From Dipteris shenzhenensis (Eukaryota; Polypodiophyta; Polypodiopsida; Gleicheniales), in assembly GCA_047967505.1 (NCBI GenBank), contig CM106538.1: 64,000 bases of DNA; one strand, 5' to 3'. Below the pieces are notes generated by a model that saw only the letters and a program-made list of their open reading frames with translations, was not told the origin of the DNA and made no database searches. This document shows positions 10,475 to 22,599 of the stretch, piece after piece. The translations under genes and the position numbers were made by a program. The stretch's first letter is position 1. Every line of letters begins with the position of its first letter.

Positions 10475-12222
10475 TTATAACAATTTGATACCAATTAAAC
10501 AATACCATTTAAATAATTTAATTAGCACTTGTCTATACCAATTAAATTTAAAACAATGAATGTCATGCGCAGATACCGAGTTTAAAACACAGACACAAAC
10601 TTCAATTGATGAAAAGTTCAATACACAGACACAAGTACATGAATAAGATAGTGCCACAGGTAGAGTAGCTATTCAATGTCCAGTACAAATATATGTTCAT
10701 TGTAATTCAATGTTCAGTACAAATATATGTTCATTGTAATTCAAATATAACATGCCCAACTATAGCCTTGGGCTCATCTCAACCATTGGTCGCATGACCA
10801 ACTACGGATTAATGTTCAACTTGCTCATTCTTTCTCTCACATCAATCATAGCAGCACGTGTAGTTGCCTTCTTTTCCAACATAAGATCTACAATAATATC
10901 TATACGAGGCATTCGAACAAAATTTGTATGCAAGTGGTAGTCTACTTTTAGATATACATCCATATACTCTTTCCAAAAAGTGAACATTTGCTTGATGATT
11001 CAACCGAGAGAGTATACATCGGAGGCCTTGGAGTATGTGTTGGAGCATGTTGGATCCAAAATCTCTGAAGCCACCCACTCTCACTCTCTCCCTCCCTCGT
11101 TGCACTTCAGCTTTGCTCAGGTCGAACTCTACCTCATGCATTCCCTGGGATGGCCTAGTAATAAAATTAGATGCCGGTCTAGTCTCACCAGCCTTTAGCA
11201 TAAGACCCCAATCAATGACACCTTCTCTTGGGTAGTGGTCTCTCATAAAGTCTAGTACAATACTTTTAGCATGTAGATCACAAAGCATGATCCCTACCGT
11301 ATGAGCAATAGACACTGCATCCACAAGGGCATATACAATTGAGGAAATTTAAAACAATTGGATACCAATTAAACAATACCATTTAAATAATTTAATCTGC
11401 ACTCGTTTATACCAATTAAATTTAAAACAATGAATGTCATGCGCAGATACTGAGTTTAAAACACAAACACAAACTTCAATTGATTAAAAGTTCAATACAA
11501 AGACACAAGTACATGAATAGGATAGTGCCACAGGTAGAGTAGCTATTCAATGTCCAGTACAAATATATGTTCATTGTAATTCAATGTTCAGTACAAATAT
11601 ATGTTCATTGTAATTCAAATACAACATGCCCAACTATAGCCTTGGGCTCATCTCAATCATTGGTTGCATGACCAACTGCGAATTAATGTTCAAATTGCTT
11701 ATTCTTTCTCTCACATCAATCATAGCAGCACGTGTAGTTGCCTTCTTTTCCAACATAAGATCTGCAATAATATCTATACAAGGCATTCGAACAAAATTTG
11801 TATGCAAGTGGTAGTCTACTTTTAGATATACATCCAGACACTCTTTCCAAAAAGTGACCATTTGCTTGATGATTCAACCGAGAGAGTATACATCGGAGGC
11901 CTTGGAGTATGCGTTGGAGCATGTCGGATCCAAAATCTCTGAAGCCATCCACTCTCTCACTCTCTCCCTCCGTCATTGCACTTCAGCTTTCCTCAGGTCG
12001 AATTCTGCCTCATGCATTCCCTGGGATGGCCTAGTAATAAAATTAGAAGCCGGTCTAGTCTCACCAGCCTTTAGCATAAGACCCCAATCAATGACACCTA
12101 CTTTGGGGTAGTGGTCTCTCTTAAAGTCTAGTACAATATTTCAGCATGTAGATCACAAAGCACAATCCCTGCCGTATAAGCAACAGACACTGCATCCACA
12201 AGGGCATACACAATTGAGGGAA
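10475..12222. repeat. 874-bp tandem duplication
   Basis: 10475-11348 and 11349-12222 align at offset 874 with a few percent difference. Each carries a copy of the kinase-like C-lobe on the minus strand plus AT-rich 3' flank. Only the right copy adjoins the N-terminal part of the pseudogene. Confidence 0.85.
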
Positions 12223-13193
12223 TATGGTCTATAAACCCCTATAATCTAGCCATGTCATTAGCTTCAATCTTTGGATCCTCCCTTGGGGTTCTGATTACTC
12301 CTCCTTGCTTTAGCTTGAGATGTGCATGCCTATATGTACCTTTGTGAAAAGGTAATTGCATCATCATTTTCCCTAGGGTACCGCCATTGAAATATGGAAA
12401 GATAGTTACCCATGGAGTCTCACCTATCTTACCTATGCAAGGAATGAGACAAGGGTGCAGTCTTTGCATCCCTCCTTCAATGTCAAAAGCCTCAAACTGT
12501 TTCCCTACGGACCTTGCTGAGTATTTCTTTGCACAGTATGTTAGATGACTAGGAAAGTAAGAAACATTAGCGAACTGGACCTTGTGACAAGCTCTGTATG
12601 CATCCTTCTCAATCTCTTCTTGCCATACTATAGAATCATATGGCACGACGATGATCACCATACACTCATTATTTCTTATCATCTGTTGCAAGTGTCCAAG
12701 CCCCCCTATATCACGTGATGATGCTCCTACAACACTTGTATCTCTCTCACTACCTCTACTAGATTCATCTAATGCTCTACACTGATGTTTGCATAGAAAC
12801 AATTGCGACTCAATGTCCTTTGCTCTGTTGCTCCTACGCTTCTCCTTTTCCCATTGAGCATCCCATAAAGATATTCTTTCCATATCTTGAGCTAGTCGTT
12901 GGAGTCCTAGGTCAGTGACACACTTAGTAACATTTCCAATGACACTGAGACACATGTGTTTGACCACTTTCGGGGGATAATCTTGCCTCTGTTAAATTTC
13001 CTTTTACCTCTCCTTGAAGTCGCATCTTTGCCACACTCAGTATTGCATGAGTGAAGTCATCGAGTGATGTGGCATTCTGAATGGTGCTCTTGATAGCAAT
13101 CGGTAGCATGTGACTAATCTCATTGACTAGCTCCAGCCTAAGAGCTCTCATCACATCCCTTCTCTCATCTCTCCCATAACTGACATCACCCAT
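10800..13193 (-). pseudogene. Protein-kinase-like pseudogene with duplicated 3' part
   Basis: Read leftwards from 13193, an unrecognised N-terminal region (MGDVSYGRDERRDVM...) shifts frame near 12950. It continues to kinase-like sequence: HPCLIPCIGKIGETPWVTIF and YFNGGTLGKMM (hinge-like), then after an in-frame TAG (near 12237) GIVLCDLHAE (catalytic-loop-like), GVIDWGL (DWG in place of DFG) and, in another frame, SDVYSLG followed by IIKQMFTFWKEY and a C-lobe-like end. The Asn of the catalytic loop appears as Ser in the left copy. Stops, frameshifts and the 874-bp tandem duplication of the C-lobe make it a pseudogene. It has no counterpart in unit 2 within the window. Confidence 0.6.
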
Positions 13194-14544
13194 TCTGCAT
13201 ACAAGACCAATTTACAATGAGACAAAGAGCATGCTTATTGTTAACAAGATTGTTGTAGGCGAGAAAACAAGGATGTCAAAACATAAGCATAGTAAGCACG
13301 TACACATACACTATATAAAAACTAAAACATGTACACATTACAAAGCATGCGGAGAGAGAAAGTTAGTTGGTCACATCATTCTTTAAAAAAGAAAACATAA
13401 GTGAGTTCGTGTAGATGTAGATTGTAGATGGATTGTGCATTGTCTGACATCACTACAGTGAATGCACAAGAATGAGAATGCAAGGAGAGATGACACAAAT
13501 GCCTAACGAATGACAAAGTGCCGAGCTCTTGTGTAGAGACGAACCTAGTGTAATGACACAGATGGCCGAATAAACGACAACACCTATTTCATTAATTTTG
13601 GACTTTTTCTGTTGTTTTTGGATAAAGCCAAAAAATCCTTCCCAAATGAAAAGTTTACTTTGTGAAAATATCCTTCCCAAATAAAAATTTTACTTTCTGA
13701 AAATATTCTTCCCAAATCAAAAGATCACTTTGTGGCACTATCATATTCACATAAAAATCTTGTTGTTTCAATTTGTACTTTTGGACTAACATGCAAGAAT
13801 TTGAAATAATCCTATTTTAGAAATACTAGCTATACCTAAGTTATTTGTTAATTTAATTATTTTTAATATTTTTCCTTGATGTGATAAATTTATAAATCCA
13901 TGAAAGGAGACTTAAATATTTCATGTAAATAACATTGTCACTTGCAATATACACAAAATTTCTAAAACTTTTAATAATTTAAAATAGAAAAAAGAAATGA
14001 TGCCATAAGACCCAAGTTTTGTATTGAACCAAAGAATTATAATAGCAATTATAGCTATCATTATATGTTTACATTGAGAGACGTTGCTCTCAGTTGGAGT
14101 CTTTGTATAAAATGATATAGATTGAACGTAATATGTTTACAATTTAAATTGTTGCTCTTAAAGAGCCTCAATTCATGCCATCTGCATAATTTGACTCCCC
14201 ATTGTCTTATTGCTCAATGTGACAGTCCCTTGCCAGGTGCCATCTGCATTAACTCCCACTTGTCTTGCCAAGCCTTGCCCCTTGGGTGCATTGACTCCCC
14301 ATTCTCTTATTGCTCAATGTGACAGTCCCTTGCGAGGTGGCATCTACATTAACTCCCTATTCTCTTGCCAAGCCTTGACCCTTGGTGACATCTAGTGCAT
14401 ATTTTGACTCTCATTTGACATAGGAGGTGATGACTCAGTACAGTTGCACCTACTAGTCTAATAATATATGATTATAATTGTCAATTGGCTTCTTGACTAG
14501 TACCCAAATAAAATCCTTCAATGGACTTCAATACAAAGCTTTAA
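13194..14544. other. Gene-free AT-rich DNA with two small tandem repeats
   Basis: A 35-base unit (CCTTCCCAAATGAAAAGTTT-like) occurs three times, starting at 13637, 13672 and 13707. A 100-base unit containing TTGACTCCCCATT and CAATGTGACAGTCCCTTG occurs twice, from 14191 and 14291. No gene recognised. Confidence 0.7.
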
Positions 14545-16050
14545 TCATGGACATTCTTCATTTGTGCAGTCTCCTTCTACTTCCTCCATGGCGATCATCG
14601 TTAAAAATTCGTGCATATGCAAAATACTTTGCTGTAGTATTTTTATTTTTCCTTCTACCTCATATCCCATGCGCTTCTTTGATTTCTTTTCCCTTGAATG
14701 CCAAGACACTATGATTGTCTCCGTTGAAACTTGTGAGACCGCTTCATCATTTGGGACCCACTCCTTCATTATACAATTAGTATACAATGTGTTGTTATCC
14801 ATATTCTCCTTCCTGCCCTTTGGTTCATACCATACCACTGTAAATGTTGTAGCTCTCCCTTGATCATCTCTTTGCATATCAACTACTTTTGCAACCCAAA
14901 ACTTCACATTGTCATATTCATCATCTGATGGCTAAACCACAACAAAACAATCAACCTCTATATCTACTTGTGGCATAAACTCTCTCTTCTTCAATCCACA
15001 ATATGGACGTGGGAGTAATGATACAAATTCATTTTCAAAGACTGGAGCTGGTTGCAAATCGTTATGAACATTTGGCCAAAATATATTGCATTCTTCCTTG
15101 ACATCCTTTGAGCCTCGCATTCTCTCAAGGTCCTTTATTAATTTTTGTGTCTTGTTAATTATAGTGGTAGTGTGTTCTCTCCAAGTAGGCTTCGAATAAG
15201 GATATCTGGAGCATTTCCTCTTTGTATGTAATAAATGCTTTTAATCCTTCTATTTCACAGTTAGACCTCTCATTGAATTCTTGTATAGGAGCCCATGTTG
15301 GATACCTTTCCTTGTTGGGAATTGAAGTTAAGAGACTGTAAGGTTATTCAGGTTCCCATTTTGTATCATGAGAATACTATTGCCATTGCATTACGGGTTT
15401 TTCATCTTTAAAAAACAAACAAAAGTAGTGTGGATTGGTATGACCTGTCAATGACCCATTTGTATGAAAGGTAGAATGAAGCTCTTCCAATCATACATTC
15501 TTTCGAGCCTCTCACATACTGTACTTTCCTTACGACCACCAACTTGCCTACCACATCTTCTTACCAAGTCATCTATTGTCTCCACATCCTTGCATTTAAG
15601 CTCTCTTGAGACTGTGCTAAAAACCTAATCGATATCCTCATGTGTATGCCCAACATACAAAAATCCACATTCAACCTCATTGAAGATTTGATGAGCAACT
15701 AGCATGTAGCAAAATGCAAACATGAGTACATTCTTATTCTGTTGCTAGTAATTATCAGCTTGTATTCTCAAAGTTGGTGGTAGGTGACCTTTTTCTGCAT
15801 GTACATTGCGAATTGCCTTCATAATAGATGTTACAACTTGATTGCTATCATGTAGATGCAAGGAATCAATCCATATATTTGCAAAGAACTTAATTCCATA
15901 CACTAACACTCCACATAGATGTGTCTTCAGAAAGTGCTTTCCTTGTAATTTAGGTGGAGTGGCAGCAAAATGAGGCAATGTTGTTGTATTTTGATCCATG
16001 CAATCTACAATAAGGCACATAGTCATCGGGATGCAAAATAGCTTGCTCCT
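14545..16050 (-). pseudogene. Decayed transposon-like gene (DUF7869-type)
   Basis: A single minus-strand frame can be followed from 16026 to 14545 with several in-frame stops. It shows IVDCMDQNTTTLPHF, then LHDSNQVVTSI, LRIQADNY, QNKNVLMFAFCYMLVAHQ and VGHTHEDID followed by FSTVSREL. The D..DQ, DN..ENKN and GHTHEDID order is what I recall from the widespread DUF7869 family, which looks like a transposase with an RNase H-like core; this is from memory. The C-terminal part (FWVAKVVDMQRDDQGRATTF then VVWYEPKG) resembles a small chromatin-reader-like barrel. It ends against a truncated gypsy element at 16112. Confidence 0.5.
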
Positions 16051-16111
16051 TCCAAAAATGCATATTTTTGTCTCGAATGTTGAATAAGGTCATGATGTCA
16101 AATAAGGTCTT

Positions 16112-17310
16112 GATTGTGAGTGACAGAGATGGGGCTGATGACGATGAGGTTCAACGGAGGATATCCAAACAAGATCTTTTGATTCAGACACTTACTAAAG
16201 AGCTAAAATGGATAAAAGGCAAGGCTGTCGTGGATACTTCTGAAAGAAATGAGACAAATGGAGATTTCAACAATGGTATTTCTATAGATATACCTCAAGA
16301 TGATGATGCTACAGGACCAAGACCATAGAAGAGGACAAGAACGAAGGAAGATGATGTTGATGATGATGCTGCAAATCCAAGACCTTGCAAGAGAACAAGA
16401 ATTGAAGAAGATGTTGCTGAATCAACTCTTAGGCAAGTCTTCAAGAAGGCAAAACTTTCAGAATTTGATAATGAAAAGAAGACTGGAGAAGATATTGAAG
16501 CTTGCCTCAAAGAGCTTAAAGATTTCTTTGCCCTACGAGAATTTGATGAGGTTGGAAAGGAAAACATTGCATCTCTTCAACTCCGCAGAGTTGCAAAGTT
16601 ATGGTGGAAGTCTCATCTATAGGTTAAAGAAAAACCAAGTGAACCTATCATTTGGGCAAAATTTCAAGCCGCAACTGAAAATAGGTATTGCTCCCTTCAC
16701 TATTACATGGAAAAAAAAAAGGAAATTTATAACTTTAAGTAGTTCAAGATGGTAAGAACAATCTCTCTATAGATGAGTAAAAGGAAAAGTTATTCCAACT
16801 ACATAAATATGCACTTGAAGTGGTAGGTGACTTTCTTACACATAAGTTTATAAAAGGTCTTAAGGAGGATCTTTTATACATGATGAAAGGGACTGGATCC
16901 AAGGACTTCTTGGATGTTGTGGGCCTATGGCCAAGGAAGAAATTTTCACAAAATTAGAAGCATACAATGAACAGAAAGTGAGAAAGACAAAGATAATTCC
17001 AACAGGTCATCCTTTTCCAAGAGTTTAGAGTTGAAGTATTTCCCAACAAAGATCAGAGTTTTCTAGTGCAAATAAATTTCAAGGATGGAGGGAACAACAG
17101 GATGGTAGAAATCTTAGAAATCAAAGAAGATTTGTTCCTTATAGTCAAGAGGGCATCTAGAGCAACGATCAAGCTGATAAAGTTGTTGGGAACCAGAAAG
17201 GTCAATAACCATCTCCTAGAACCAGAAAGCTAATAAAAGTGTGGAGAACAAAGACATCGAACATTTGAATGTCCATATAAAGACAAATTCAATTTTGTCA
17301 AAGGATCCAA
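16112..17310 (+). pseudogene. gypsy gag, copy 1
   Basis: This is the capsid-type region (FFALREFDEVGK, VAKLWWKSHL, EPIIWAKFQAATENRYCS) followed by remains of a zinc knuckle (KCGEQRHRTFECP, near 17240-17275). It would package element RNA. It carries TAG stops at 16326-16328 and 16620-16622, both shared with copy 2 and both where Gln (CAG) is expected, plus frameshifts after 16740. Confidence 0.75.
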
Positions 17311-17324
17311 CATAGGCGGCTAAG

Positions 17325-17999
17325 ATGGGTGAGATGAATCCAACCATCGACGAAGCTCAGGAAGAAGGTAAGTCATCTGAACCTACAATGAAATGCATGA
17401 TTTTTTCTACATATCATACACATGCCATTGTCATTAGAGTAAAAGGGAGGATTGGTGCTCATGACATAAATTTCCTAATTGATTTAGGTAGCTCAAATTG
17501 TTTTATCTCTTCTACACTCATAGAAACACAACACTTAGTTGGGAATAAGATAAGAAAACTTGCCCAGTTAGCAAATGGGAAAATACAGTATACCCAAGGT
17601 CTTATTGAAAATTTACAATTAACCTTAGCACATAGAAAGTGTAAGGGGAATTTTTATGCCATAGACATGGGGAAGTGTTACGCCATAATTGGAATGGACT
17701 GGCTATCTAAAAACAAAGTCTTAATTGACTGTGGAAAGAGAACCATCATCTTTTCTGGAGTAGATGGTAGAAATCAAGTTATTCAAGGAGAGGAAAGGGA
17801 TTATCAAGATTTTCTTATTTCAGCCATGAATTTGTTAATAGGAATGAGACAAAGTTGTGATACATTCTTGGTATTTGCTGAAAGAATATTGAGGAGGAAA
17901 CCCATAAGATTGAGGGAGAGAGTCAAAAGGAAAAATAGCCTGAATATGTTCGAAAACTCCTTGATGAGTTTTCTGATGTCTTTCTTGATGATCTACTAG
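17325..17999 (+). pseudogene. gypsy protease region, copy 1
   Basis: This is a retropepsin-like segment: RVKGRIGAHDINFLIDLGSS with NCFIS after it, and CYAIIGMDWLS further on, the usual GMDWL end of gypsy proteases. The catalytic triad should read D-S/T-G but is D-L-G in both copies (LIDLGSSN), which would inactivate it. The frame runs on toward the RT linker and ends in a shift near 17995. Confidence 0.78.
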
Positions 18000-19186
18000 G
18001 GATGGCACCACCTCGACATCTTGACAATGCTATAGAACTAGAACCAAGAACTCGACCTTATTGAGGGCCCCTTATAGATTCAATGTGGATGAATTGAAAA
18101 AATGAAATTTCAATTAGAGGATTTACAAAGAAAGGGGTTTATTCATCCTAGTGTTTCTCCTTGGGGTGATCCAGTTTTATTTCAAAAGAAAAAGGATGGA
18201 ACGTACAGGTTATGCATTGACTATAGAGGATTAAATAGGTAGACCATCAAGAATAAATATCCTCTACCTCACATAGATGAGTTGTTGTCCCAATTGAGTG
18301 GAAGCAAAATCTTTTCCAAGATTGATTTAATATTGGGATATCATCAAATATGTATTAAGAAAGAGGAAATCCCAAAGACTGCTTTTAGAACTTGATATGG
18401 TCATTATGAATTTATAGTTCTTGCTTTTGTATTCACCAATGCACGTGCAGCTTTTATGTGTCTAATCAATGATGTGTTTTGTGAATTTCTAGATGATTTT
18501 ATTTTGGTATATTCAAAGAACACGAAAGAACATGAGATGAATCTTAGGAAAGCACTTGAAAAATTAAGGGAACACAAATTATATGGAAAAAGGAGTAAAC
18601 GCTTCTTTGCTAAAGATAAAATTGTTTATTTGGGACGAGTTATTTCGAAAGAAGGTATCCATATAGATCTTAACAAAGCAAAAGTGATTCAAGAATTATG
18701 GCCAAGGCTTAAAACAGTGAGAGATGTGAGGAATTTTATTGATTTGGCACAGTATGAAAGAAAACATATAAAGGATTTTTCTAAAATAACATCCCATTTG
18801 ACAAACTTGACAAATCAAGAAAACAAATTTGTATGGAATGAGAAATTTCAAGAAGCTTTTGATACATTAAAAGCAAAGTGGTAGAAAATTGCATCTTGAA
18901 GATACCTAAGCTGGGAAACCTTTTATTGTGACTTGTGATGCAAATGCGACAGAAATTGGATGTTTTCTTTCTCAAGATGGTAGAGTAGTGATGATAAGAG
19001 TCTAGAAAACTTAGAAAACATGAAGAGAAATACCCCACTCATGATCATGAATTGCTTGCTGTTGTTCATGCATTGAAACATTGGAGACATTTTCTACTTG
19101 GTGTGAAGTTTGAAATTTGAATGGATCATCAAAGTTTGAAATATATACTTATTCAACCTTTGTTGAATACTAGACAGAGGTGATGG
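18000..19186 (+). pseudogene. gypsy reverse transcriptase and RNase H, copy 1
   Basis: RT motifs are [52 protein letters not shown] and YLGRVISKEGI. The catalytic FHDD seen in copy 2 (57798-57809) is absent: 21 bases are missing between two GATGAT words near 18495. Stops at 18240-18242 (TAG) and 18393-18395 (TGA) are shared with copy 2. The RNase H part ([28 protein letters not shown]) is frameshifted near 18990. TAG at 18882-18884 is CAG in copy 2. Confidence 0.82.
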
Positions 19187-20285
19187 ATGGATCTTCTTTT
19201 CGAATATGATTTTGAGATTAAATACATTGAGGGCAAAGAGAATAAGGTGGCTGATGCTTTGAGTAGATGTCCTCTTGTGAATGCCCTAACCATTGTTTGT
19301 TTTGATTTAATGGAAAACATTAAGGCTAAAATTGAACAAGATCCCTTCTATGTTTTTATCCTTGACAAGCTTTCCAAGAATCATTCTGAGAGAGTCAAGG
19401 GAAGATTTCACTTAGTAAATGGGAATTTGCATTGTAATGATAGACTTTGTGTGCCTAAACAATCTTCTTTTAAAGCTAAACTTTTGCGTGAATGTCATGA
19501 TGCATCATTCTCTAGACATGCAGGATATAACAAATCATATAGCAAGGTGAGAAAGTCTTTCTTTTGGCCTAATTTGAAGAATGATGTCCGTTGCTATGTT
19601 AGGGAATGTTTACATTGTCAATGAGTCAAAATTGAACAACATAGAATACCAGGTCTAATGGAACCCCTAGACATTTCTCTTCGAAAGTGGGAATCTATTT
19701 CAATGGACTTCATCACTAAATTGCCTATTACTAGAGGGGGTTATGATACTATTCTTGTTGTTGTTGATCGTTTGACCAAAATGGCCCATTTCTTTCCAAT
19801 GAAAAAGACTGATGGTGCTCTTGAGGTAGCCAAATTATTTGTAAGAGAAATCTTTCGCTTGCACGGTATGCCTAAGAGTATTGTTTCTAATAGGGATGCA
19901 AAGTTCACATCTAATTTTTAGCATGCTATTACATTTAAATCCATAAGAACTGAACTTAAAATGAGCATAGCATTTCAACTGAAACAAATGGGGAAACTCA
20001 AATAGTAAATTATTTTCTGGAAGACATTCTTAGAATGTATGTTATGAGAAGCAAACTAATTGGATTGAATTCTTATATTTGGGTGAGTTTGCTTATAATA
20101 GTTCATGGCATAGCTCAATCCAAATGACTCGCTTTGAAGCTATATACAGATAAATTATCATTCTTCAGTTAATTTCTGTAATTCTAAGAAGAAATTTGAA
20201 AATTTAAAACAAATGCTTGAGAGGATGGATGAGGAAGTCAAACACATCTGACATTGTATCAAAAGCAAAGTAGAAAAATTTGAAT
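19187..20285 (+). pseudogene. gypsy integrase, copy 1
   Basis: EGKENKVADALSR marks the RNase H end. It is followed by the HHCC finger (LRECHDASFSRHAGYNKSYS ... CLHC) and the integrase core with [20 protein letters not shown] and [12 protein letters not shown] (first two catalytic Asp positions). The third acidic residue lies in a frameshifted stretch. A TGA after HCQ probably replaces an Arg codon. No chromodomain is visible before the junction at about 20285. Confidence 0.8.
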
Positions 20286-20690
20286 TTGTGATTCGAAAAA
20301 ATCGAGAAAATCACTCGAATGATGCGAATGGAAGAAAAAATCGTTAGAAAAACGGTGACACGTCATGTTTTTTATATAAATCGCCATGTCATCACCACAT
20401 ATTCATACGAAGAACTTTTATTCATACAAATAAAGTATTCATACAAATAATCTTATATTAGGACAAATACGTTCCTTCGATTTTGCATATAATCTCATTG
20501 TTTGCCAATTTTTCTTATCTCACGCTTGGTTCCTTAGTTGAGCATAAGAGATCTAAAACGGAAAAGAAGGAGAATGGTCCTCAAGGTTGTGAAAGCAATC
20601 TAGAAGGTTTGAAATAAGATAGATTTTTGTTAGAGAGCTTAATAACATAGATTTTTGTTAGAGAGCTTTAGGATTTTATTTTGAGTTCCT
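20286..20690. other. AT-rich junction DNA between gypsy and minisatellite
   Basis: This is non-coding, shared with copy 2 (59576-59985), and includes ATTCGAAAAAATCGAGAAAA and CGGTGACACGTCATG. It may contain the left end of the hAT element, but I could not identify a terminal inverted repeat. Confidence 0.4.
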
Positions 20691-22260
20691 AAGATCCCTT
20701 GTTTGGATTTTGGTTTTGGTCTTTTCTTTTCTTTGTTGGAGTTCTAGGTTCTCTTTATTGAGTTCCTTTGATCTCTTGTCATAAAAATATTTTAGATATT
20801 TATGTGTTTGAAATTGGTTTGTGGAAGTTCTAGGTTCTCTTTATTGAGTTCCTTCGATCTCTTGTGATTAAAAAAAATTTAGATATTTATGTGTTTGAAA
20901 TTTGTTTGTGGGAGTTCTAGAATCTCCATGTTGAGTTCCTTAGATCTCTTGTGATAAAATTTTTTTGTGAGAGTTTGAGGATCTCCTTGTTGAATTCTTT
21001 AGATCTCTTGTGAGAAATATGTTTGTTTCTGTGTCTATAAAATTTGTTTGTGGGAGTTTTAAGATCTCCTTGTTGAGTTTCTTAGATCTCATGTGAATAG
21101 ACTTTTGTACGTGGGAATTCTAGGATCTCTTTGGAGTTCCTTAGATCTCTTGTGAGAAATATGTTTGTTTTTGTGTCTATGAAATTTTTAGTTTTAAGAT
21201 CTCCTTGTTGAGTTTCTTAACTCTCATGTGAATAGATTTTTGTACATGGGAATTCTAGGATCTCTTTGGTGAGTTCCTTAGATCTCCTGTGATAAATGGG
21301 CTTGTTTTTGTGTTTATGAAATTTGTTTGTGGGAGTTTTAAGATCTCCTTGGGATCTCTTTGGTGAGTTCCTTAGATCTCTTGTGATAAATGGGCTTGTT
21401 TTTGTGTCTATGAAATTTGTTTGTGGGAGTTCTAAGATCTCCTTGTTGAGTTTCTTAGATCTCATGTGAATAGATTTTTGTATGTGGGAGTTCTAGGATG
21501 TCTTTGGTGAGTTCCTTTGATCTCTTATGATAAATGGGCTTGTTTTTGTGTCTATTAAATTTGTTTGTGGGAGTTCTAAGATCTCCTTGTTGAGTTTCTT
21601 AGATCTCATGTGAATAGATTTTTGTACGTGGGATTTCTGGGATCTCTTTGGTAAGTTCCTTAGATCTCTTGTGATAAATGAGCTTGTTTTTGTGTCTATG
21701 AAATTTGTTTGTGGGAGTTGTAGGATCTCCTTACTGAGTTTCTTAGATCTCATGTGAATAGATTTTTCTACATGGGAGTTCTAGGATCTCTTTGGTGAGT
21801 TCCGTAGATCTCTTGTGATAAATGGGCTTGTTTTTGTGTCTATGAAATTTGTTTGTGGGAGTGCTAACATCTCCTTGTTGGGTTTCTTAGATCTCTTGTG
21901 AATAGGTTTTTGTACATGGGAGTTCTAGGATCTCTTTGGTGAGTTCCTTACATATCTTGTGATAAATGGGCTTGTTTTTGTGTCTATGAAATTTGTTTGT
22001 GGGAGTTCTAAGATCTCCTTGTTGAGTTTCTTAGATCTCATGTGAATAGATTTTTGTATGTGGGAGTTTAGGATCTCCTTGTTGAAATCCTTAGGTCTCT
22101 TGTGAGAAATGGGCTTGTTTTGGTGTCAATGAAATTATTAAATTAGTTTGTGGAAGTTTTAAATCTCCTTGTTGAGTTCCTTAGATCTCTTGTGGGAATT
22201 TTTGTATGTGGGAGTTTTAGGATCTTCTCGTTGAGTTCCCTAGACCTCATGTGAGAAATA
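20690..22260. repeat. 144-bp minisatellite upstream of the hAT gene
   Basis: The word GAATAG recurs at 21468, 21612, 21756, 21900 and 22044, exactly 144 apart. Each unit holds two related halves built on GAGTTCCTTAGATCTCTTGTGA. Units to the left are more diverged and shorter. Because 144 is a multiple of three, minus-strand frames stay open across units; these are not genes. The same array lies at 59990-61560, and a shortened one at 47215-48388. Confidence 0.9.
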
Positions 22261-22599
22261 TAATTTTATTGTGTTTGTATTCTCACACTTTCTTTAAATG
22301 AATATGTAATATTCTTTCAATAGAATGTGAAAGAATACAAAGAGTTTGAAAGTGCATGAATTGAAAATTTTTAAAGTTATTAGAAGAGTTTTCTCATTCT
22401 TACACTTTCTTTTGAATGAATATTTAATGTTCTTTCAATAGAATGTGAATTATTTTAAAAGAGCGTGATTGAATGACAATTAATATATTGCATGCTTAAA
22501 TGTGTTTTTCAAAGGATATGTGTTGTTTTTTATAAAATGTGTATTGCAATATGTTTCTATTGTCTACTCAAATTAGTTTTTTTTGCATTTTGTTTTTGG

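Larger units (their letters stand above)
16112..20285 (+). mobile_element. Ty3/gypsy retrotransposon, copy 1, 5'-truncated
   Basis: The gene order gag, protease, reverse transcriptase, RNase H, integrase identifies Ty3/gypsy. Homology with copy 2 starts at about 16112, so the 5' LTR and primer site are missing. The integrase end runs into hAT-associated DNA near 20285 at the same point as in copy 2 (about 59575). An LTR fragment at 25645-25906 is probably its 3' end, which would place the hAT inside it. Confidence 0.85.

Noticed and set aside
13194-14544. Possible tRNA or small RNA gene in the AT-rich gap
   Set aside because: I found no cloverleaf-compatible A and B box pair by eye; only tandem repeats.
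21217-21753. Minus-strand frames with a repeated 48-residue peptide (also 47814-48062, 60511-60759)
   Set aside because: The repeat length of 144 is a multiple of three, so any open frame is propagated. No start context and no conservation pattern seen.
20690-22260. CRISPR-like array
   Set aside because: Units are head-to-tail copies without unique spacers, and the context is eukaryotic transposons.
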